A stretch of DNA of 64,000 bases, from contig NC_084599.1 in NCBI RefSeq assembly GCF_033807715.1, positions 806,001 to 870,000 of the forward strand. The letters run 5' to 3'. A model generated the notes under the pieces. That model was not told where the DNA came from, made no database searches, and saw only the letters and a list, made by a program, of their open reading frames with translations. The stretch comes from Cololabis saira (Eukaryota > Chordata > Actinopteri > Beloniformes > Belonidae). Every line of letters starts with the position of its first letter. Positions within the stretch are counted from its first letter, which is position 1. This document shows, piece by piece, positions 59,060 to 64,000 of the stretch. The translations under genes and the position numbers were made by a program.

Positions 59060-59513
59060 TGTTGTTTCTGTCGTTAATAGGTCTCTGTTATGTTCAGCTG
59101 AGTTAGCGGCTTTGCTGCACGCTCCTCTTCTTTCTAGGTCTTAGCAGCAGCCAAGTTTGAAAACTTTGAATATTCCTTCGTGTGAGAAACTTTCAAATTC
59201 CTTATCAGGTTCGTTATGTAATTCTTCATTTTTTCCTCCTCGGGGTACCTTTGCACACAACTGGCAAACTGCAAATTTTTTGTCCTTTTTCCCTCCCATA
59301 CCGACAACGCCATTTTTAGTGTTGATCTTTGTAGAGACTGCCACGCCTCCTTAGGAGACCTGCGTCTGAGGTGTGGGAACGAACGCCCTGGCTGCAGTTT
59401 GTTGTTGTAAACGTCATTGGATCGGCCTGCTTTGAACTATTTGGAGAACCCCATCAAAACCGATAGGGGCACGATTGCAATCGGCTGCCGATCGATCGGT
59501 GCATCTCTACTAA
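59060..59513 (-). mobile_element. hAT element 5' end with BED-type zinc finger start
   Basis: The reverse strand begins at 59513 with GTAGAGATGCACCGATCGAT, a terminus I recognise from hAT elements. It then encodes, from 59344 on, KDKKFAVCQLCAKVPRGGK, like the first CX2C of a BED zinc finger in hAT transposases. Only the start of the transposase gene remains. Confidence 0.55.
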
Positions 59514-59519
59514 ATATAG

Positions 59520-60376
59520 TAATCATAATGGTTACCTGGGGGTTAAAAGCCTGTCTTCCTTTAACACTGGAGAAGGAGATGAGTGAAAGGCTCGCTTTTC
59601 CGGTGTGGACTAAATGACTTATTGCATTGTAATGTGTTAAAAAAGTAAAGTGGTACTGAGGTTGAAAACTCCTTTCACTGTCGTTTGCAGGGCAATGCAA
59701 GTCATTTTCTCTGCATGCTGTGTCTCCATCTTTGCCTCTGTCCATTTTTTAAATAAACGCATTTAGAAATTGCAATGAAAGAATAAAAACACAAAAGCAA
59801 AAATTCTTACTAAGAAGTTTTTTAGAAGATTGAAAGAGTATTAGTGGACTTTTGCGTCTTAGAATGAATTATGCATGGGATGTCTTAAACAGATGAATAA
59901 TCAAGAGCCAGAGAAAACATTTTTTGTAAGACGCAATGTAAATGAATGTATTTCATGCAAGAGTCAGTAGGGAAATAAATAAATCAATGAGGCACGCTGA
60001 ACTGTATATGAAGTTACTGGGAAGCAGACCATGACGTTACCATGAAAAAGGTGGTGCCTCCATATGTGGTTGCAGAACAATCAGACGGACCTTTTTGTTT
60101 CTGTCTCTTGCTCACTCTCTTTTGTCTAGTTTGTACAAAAGAGAAAGCATTGGAGTGTTTCATATTTTCAGTTTACAGTCTGGAAGAGCAACCTGTGCAA
60201 TGCAAAAATCACATCCAAAGCTTGTGACAGAACAAAAGACAAGCCGCAACATGATCTGGGACAACCGTTACGTGATGTTAAATTCCTATCATAACAAACC
60301 AAAGCCACATCACTGAAAACTTGTAGAACAAGCTGCACTCTGACACATATTTGTTTCAGTTTGTATTGTTGCTGAA
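59520..60376. other. No gene or repeat recognised
   Basis: Short frames without recognisable motifs. Confidence 0.45.
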
Positions 60377-60387
60377 TGTGTGATGTG

Positions 60388-60774
60388 AGGCAGCATGGTA
60401 GCTTGGTGGTTAGCACTGTTGCCTCACAGCAAGAAGGTTCCTAGTTTGACTCCCGGCATGGGTTCCCTCTGGGTACTCCATATTCCGCCCACAGTCCAAA
60501 AAAAACATGCATAATAGGTTAATTGATATTTTGAAACTGCCCGTAGGTGTGAGTGTGAGTGTGTCTCATTGTCTGTGGATCTATGTGACCCTGTGATGGA
60601 CTGGTGACCTGTCCAGGGTGTAACCCCTGCCTCGCGCCTGAAAATGAGCTGGGATAGGCTCCAGCAGACCCCTGCAAAGCCTGCAAAGGATAAAGCGGGT
60701 ATAGAAAATGGATGGATGGATGGATGGATGGATGGATGGATGGATGGATGGATGGATGGATGGATGGATGGATG
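60388..60774 (+). mobile_element. tRNA-derived SINE with (GGAT)n tail
   Basis: The head has TAGCTTGGTGG (A-box-like) and AGTTTGACTCC (B-box-like). The body includes CCACAGTCC, GACTGGTGACCTGTCCAGGG and GAGCTGGGATAGGCTCCAGC. The tail is GGAT repeats (60709-60773), as in RTE elements that probably mobilise it. A near-exact 11-bp duplication flanks it: TGTGTGATGTG and TGTGTGTTGTG. Confidence 0.78.
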
Positions 60775-60789
60775 TGTGTGTTGTGTGCA

Positions 60790-61630
60790 TGGACAAGAAG
60801 AGGAGCAGAAGCAGGAAAAAGCTCAGTGGCAGTTTCACAGCGGGACTCTACAGCTTTGATATGAACACATCCGTGTGTCACATCCGTTGGGAAGAAAGCA
60901 GCCAGCCTATAAAGACATGTCCTTCACATCCAATGTCAGGTAGGCGTGAGCCAACCTACCCCACCCCCACCGCCATCCTCAATACGGCTGGCTGCAAGGA
61001 TGGAAATTAATGGCAAGAACTTGGAAAACAATTTTCAAACGTATTTGAATAAATGCATTTGAGGATTTTACGTTTGATGAGTTTGGCATTCGTATTAGAA
61101 TTGTTACATTTTTATTTAAATCCATCATCTCTTTTTTTGAAAAACAGAAATAAAGGCATTTTTTGCTCACCATGATTTCAAGGTACTAATTGTTTTCATT
61201 AGCTCATTCATTTAGTTTTTGCTATATGTGGCATTTTGTCAATGCTAAAAGTCCTGACAACTGTGAGTACTTGTGAGTACTTGTACACTTGACCTACTCC
61301 AGGACAGCTCTACCAGGACAGTGGGCATTGCAGGTCCCGGCCTCCATTAAACCCATGTCAGATTTGACCTACTCCCGCTCAAATCTGTAAATCAGTTTCC
61401 TGTCTTCAGGGAAAAACTGCATCTCCCGAAATAGTTTCAAAGAAAGATCTCATGTCTGGTAGAAAACAAGGGTCTTCATATGGGATTATATTTATCACAA
61501 CTTGCAGTGATTACAAGTAGCCTCTTTATTGTAGTTCACAAGATCTAAATACGTTTCTGAGCACAATGCGATGAAATATGTGAAAAGTGTGTGTTAACGA
61601 ATAATAATAAGACAGGATGTATTTCATCAT
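60790..61630. other. No gene or repeat recognised
   Basis: No coding or RNA gene signature was seen on either strand. Confidence 0.45.
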
Positions 61631-61646
61631 TAAGACCCATTAAGCA

Positions 61647-61837
61647 GGGCCGCTCGGTGGCGCAGTGGGTTAAGCAGCAGGCCATATACTGAGGCGACAG
61701 TCCTCCTGCAGCGGTCGCGGGTTCGAATCCAGCCCGCGCACCTTTGCTGCATGTCTTCCCCATTCTCTCTCTCTACCCCTTTCCAGTCTGCATCTCCAAT
61801 AAAGGGCCACTAGAGCCCAAAAAAACCTTTAAAAAAA
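61647..61837 (+). mobile_element. tRNA-derived SINE (191 bp) with poly(A) tail
   Basis: A box TGGCGCAGTGG near 61658, consensus B box GGTTCGAATCC at 61720-61730, and a T-arm-like stem CGCGG/CCCGCG. The body ends AATAAAGGGCC, then A runs. A perfect 15-bp duplication, AAGACCCATTAAGCA, flanks it (61632-61646 and 61838-61852). Confidence 0.9.
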
Positions 61838-61852
61838 AAGACCCATTAAGCA

Positions 61853-63200
61853 AGTTCTGGCGTCAAGGTCTACACTCACCGAGCAGTTTATCAAGTATAC
61901 CAGTTGTATTAAATAACTTTATGTTGATCATAAATACAATTTTTAAAAGTCATAATCCAGAACTGCCAGACATAAGGCCAACTCCGAAGCCCAACAACAG
62001 TCTGACATTTGTTACAAAACCTTGACAGGCATGGCTTCATTCTGTCTGGCTTCATAAATGATCTATGATTTTCTCTTCCAGGCAGCGTTAGATACTTGGA
62101 TTATAGGACACGGCTTGTTGCCGCCAAAGTCTCCAGAAAACCCATATCAGTCTTCAGTTTGCCTTTAACATGGTCGGAATGATCTATACATTGGTATGGA
62201 AACCACAGAGGATGTTGTCAACTTCCTTAGGAAAATGAAAAAACTGAAAGATAACTTGAGTTGATTTACCATTGGGGATTCTGTTAGGGATGCAGCAAGC
62301 CCTCCAGTGGAGATTTTCTTCTTGAATAAAGTCAAATTCAGAACTTGTAAGAATTAAAAGAAGTTGTCATTAGTGACTCCACACTTGCTTTTCACTTGCT
62401 GGAATGTGATGAATCATGTCTGTTACTTTGATTTCCTTGACTTCACTCAGCGAGAGCGGCTCTGAGGTCAGGTTGGAAGTCAGAATAAGAATTAATGAGA
62501 GGCAAATATTATGTCCCTCCAATTTCCTGACCAGATATTCAGCATATTTTACAAATCCTGCTATATCTAACACGTGTAGGAGCTTCCCCAGGGGCAATGT
62601 ATAATAAATTACAGCAAGGGAATCCTACCCACAAAAGCTATACCAGGAATCAAGGTAATCTACAAACCAAACTTAAAGTGTGCAGCCTACTTAAACCACC
62701 ATTTGAAACATGTCAACAGAGAAAACCATATCTTACAGTAGGTATTTATTAAACACCAAGTAAATTGTTAAATAAAACTTATACATTGAAAGAATCTGAA
62801 AAGAAAAGAAAAGATATTTTTTGACAGCATATTTGGTAGTCTCTGAAAGAAGTGGAGGATCCATGGAAGATTGTTCATTTTAAAAGGCTCATTCTGGAGC
62901 GTAAGTGCAAAATTTAATTGGGGACTAAATAAACATGAATCAAAAAAGTTTTGACTCAGAATTAATTACGTGTTGACTGTAAAATGACAATGTAAGGGGA
63001 AATGGAGCTATTCAAAATGTATTGTCAATACATCTTGTAGATCTAAGCCTCCGAATCAAAAATGTCTCATTTGCATTTGAATGATAGTGTGTCTGAAGGT
63101 CCAGTCAAAACCGCCTTCTGTGAGTTTGTACAAGTCATCTGCTGATGTCTCACATGTTCATGGACATGAACACTCACTACACTTAATACTAGAAATGTTT
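61853..63200. other. No gene or repeat recognised
   Basis: AT-rich, short frames only. Confidence 0.45.
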
Positions 63201-63204
63201 ACTC

Positions 63205-63228
63205 CTTAATATGCTGTGTGCTGCTGAC

Positions 63229-63259
<31 letters not shown>

Positions 63260-63456
63260 TCCTTGCCACTGTTTGGCTTAAGGTTTTTCTCCCACTATGG
63301 GAGTTTTTACCTGCCATTGTTTATGTAATAATTGCTTGGGGGTTTATGTTTATGTGTATGTTTATGTTCATGTTCTGGATCTCTGGAAAGTGTCTAGAGA
63401 TAACATCTGTTGTATTAGACGCTATATAAATAAAATTGAATTGAATTGAATTGAAT
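63205..63456 (+). mobile_element. L2 3'-end fragment
   Basis: Opens with GTGTGCTGCTGACG and a ~29-bp C run, then the standard L2 end (CTGCCATTGTTTATGTAATA) to TTGAATTGAATTGAA. An internal deletion joins the C run directly to TTCCTTGCCACTG. Confidence 0.88.
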
Positions 63457-63459
63457 ATA

Positions 63460-63912
63460 CAGGACTTTCTCAGAAAATTAGAATATTGTCATAAAGTTCA
63501 TTATTTTCTGTAATGCAAAAATGTCATACATTCTGGATTCATTACAAATCAACTGAAATATTGCAAGCCTTTTATTATTTTAATATTGCTGATCATGGCT
63601 TACAGTTTAAGAAAACTCAAATATCCTATCTCAAAAAATTAGAATATTCGTTTTGGTTTGGAACGCTTCATCTGACCTTATTACTAGAAAACTTAAAACG
63701 TTTACGAATTTTTTTCATAAATCCTGCCTCAATCCTGCCTCAAGCTCCTTTAAGCTGTAAGCTATGATCAGCACTATTAAAATAATAAAAGGCTTGCAAT
63801 ATTTCAGTTGATTTGTAATGAATCCAGAATGTATGACATTTTAGTTTTTTTAATTGCATTACAGAAAATAAAGAACTTTATCACAATATTCTAATTTTCT
63901 GAGACAGTCCTG
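63460..63912. mobile_element. Palindromic Tc1/mariner-type MITE, interrupted
   Basis: Ends are CAGGACTTTCTCAGAAAATT on the left and, on the reverse strand at the right, CAGGACTGTCTCAGAAAATT. The arms remain inverted copies for about 150 bp (ATTGCAAGCCTTTTATTATT in both). Long-armed palindromes of this kind derive from Tc1/mariner elements. A TTAA-MITE piece sits in the middle. Confidence 0.78.
63646..63749 (-). mobile_element. TTAA-MITE fragment inside the mariner MITE
   Basis: Reverse complement of 56890-56990: AGGAGCTTGAGGCAGGATTG, then TTTTAAGTTTTCTAGTAATA and AACCAAAACGAAT. The inner end joins mariner sequence at ATTCG, which both sequences share. Confidence 0.75.
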
Positions 63913-64000
63913 TGAATGTTTATTCACATCATGACAATGGCAAATGATAACTTAAATGTGTCTTTAAAATACGCACCAAGGATGAAATTATATGATACAC

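Noticed and set aside
60644..61010. [11 protein letters not shown] and [13 protein letters not shown]s
   Set aside because: Translation of the (GGAT)n tail of the SINE.
61647..61740. Free-standing tRNA gene
   Set aside because: A and B boxes are present, but there is no proper acceptor stem, and a poly(A) tail and 15-bp duplications show it to be a SINE.

Overview
The window looks like repeat-dominated, gene-poor teleost fish DNA. The evidence is the mix of element families: Tx1-clade and L2-clade non-LTR elements, Rex1-like and Rex3-like retroelements, tRNA-derived SINEs, hAT and Tc1/mariner non-autonomous elements, a CACTA-like transposase remnant, and long GT, AC, GAAA and GGAT microsatellites. 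I found no host protein-coding gene, rRNA or free tRNA gene that I can support. All recognisable protein-coding sequence belongs to mobile elements. Family names rest on motif recognition and remembered family features, not on a search.

Layout. 1-9.9 kb: mostly unassigned DNA with a possible DNA transposon at the left edge, a hairpin repeat, a decayed TIR element (4.43-5.61 kb) and two reverse-strand retroelement scraps. 9.9-31.2 kb: one copy of a composite interspersed repeat (here called family A) that was invaded repeatedly. A hAT element entered first-module sequence with an 8-bp duplication. A TTC tract in the repeat holds two divergent Tx1-clade retrotransposons head to tail. The second Tx1 element is split inside its ORF1 by a full-length L2 element with both ORFs open. 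Further along are a 320-bp solo LTR and an LTR-like insertion. 32-36 kb: a decayed CACTA-type transposase interrupted by a Rex3-like element, which is itself interrupted by a Rex1-like element. 36.3-38.6 kb: a tRNA-headed SINE with a 15-bp target duplication, itself carrying a Rex1-like insertion. 39.4-43.1 kb: a solo LTR, an L2 3' end and a degenerate CR1/Rex1-type element with a 55-bp tandem amplification over its RT core. 43.1-50.5 kb: more family A, including four tandem monomers and a near-identical inverted duplication of about 1.02 kb arms. 54.8-56.7 kb: eight tandem family A monomers with an alternating 248/242-bp higher-order period. 56.7-64 kb: L2 ends, a TTAA-flanked MITE family in three copies, a hAT N-terminal fragment, two SINEs and a palindromic mariner MITE.

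How the parts relate. The autonomous elements (Tx1, L2) carry ORF1 plus an endonuclease/reverse-transcriptase ORF2. The L2 looks young, with intact ORFs and an exact 4-bp duplication. Its 3' tail, ending in TTGAA repeats, recurs in several truncated copies. Family A acts as the landing ground for many insertions and, through its 245-bp monomer, appears to be turning into a local satellite.
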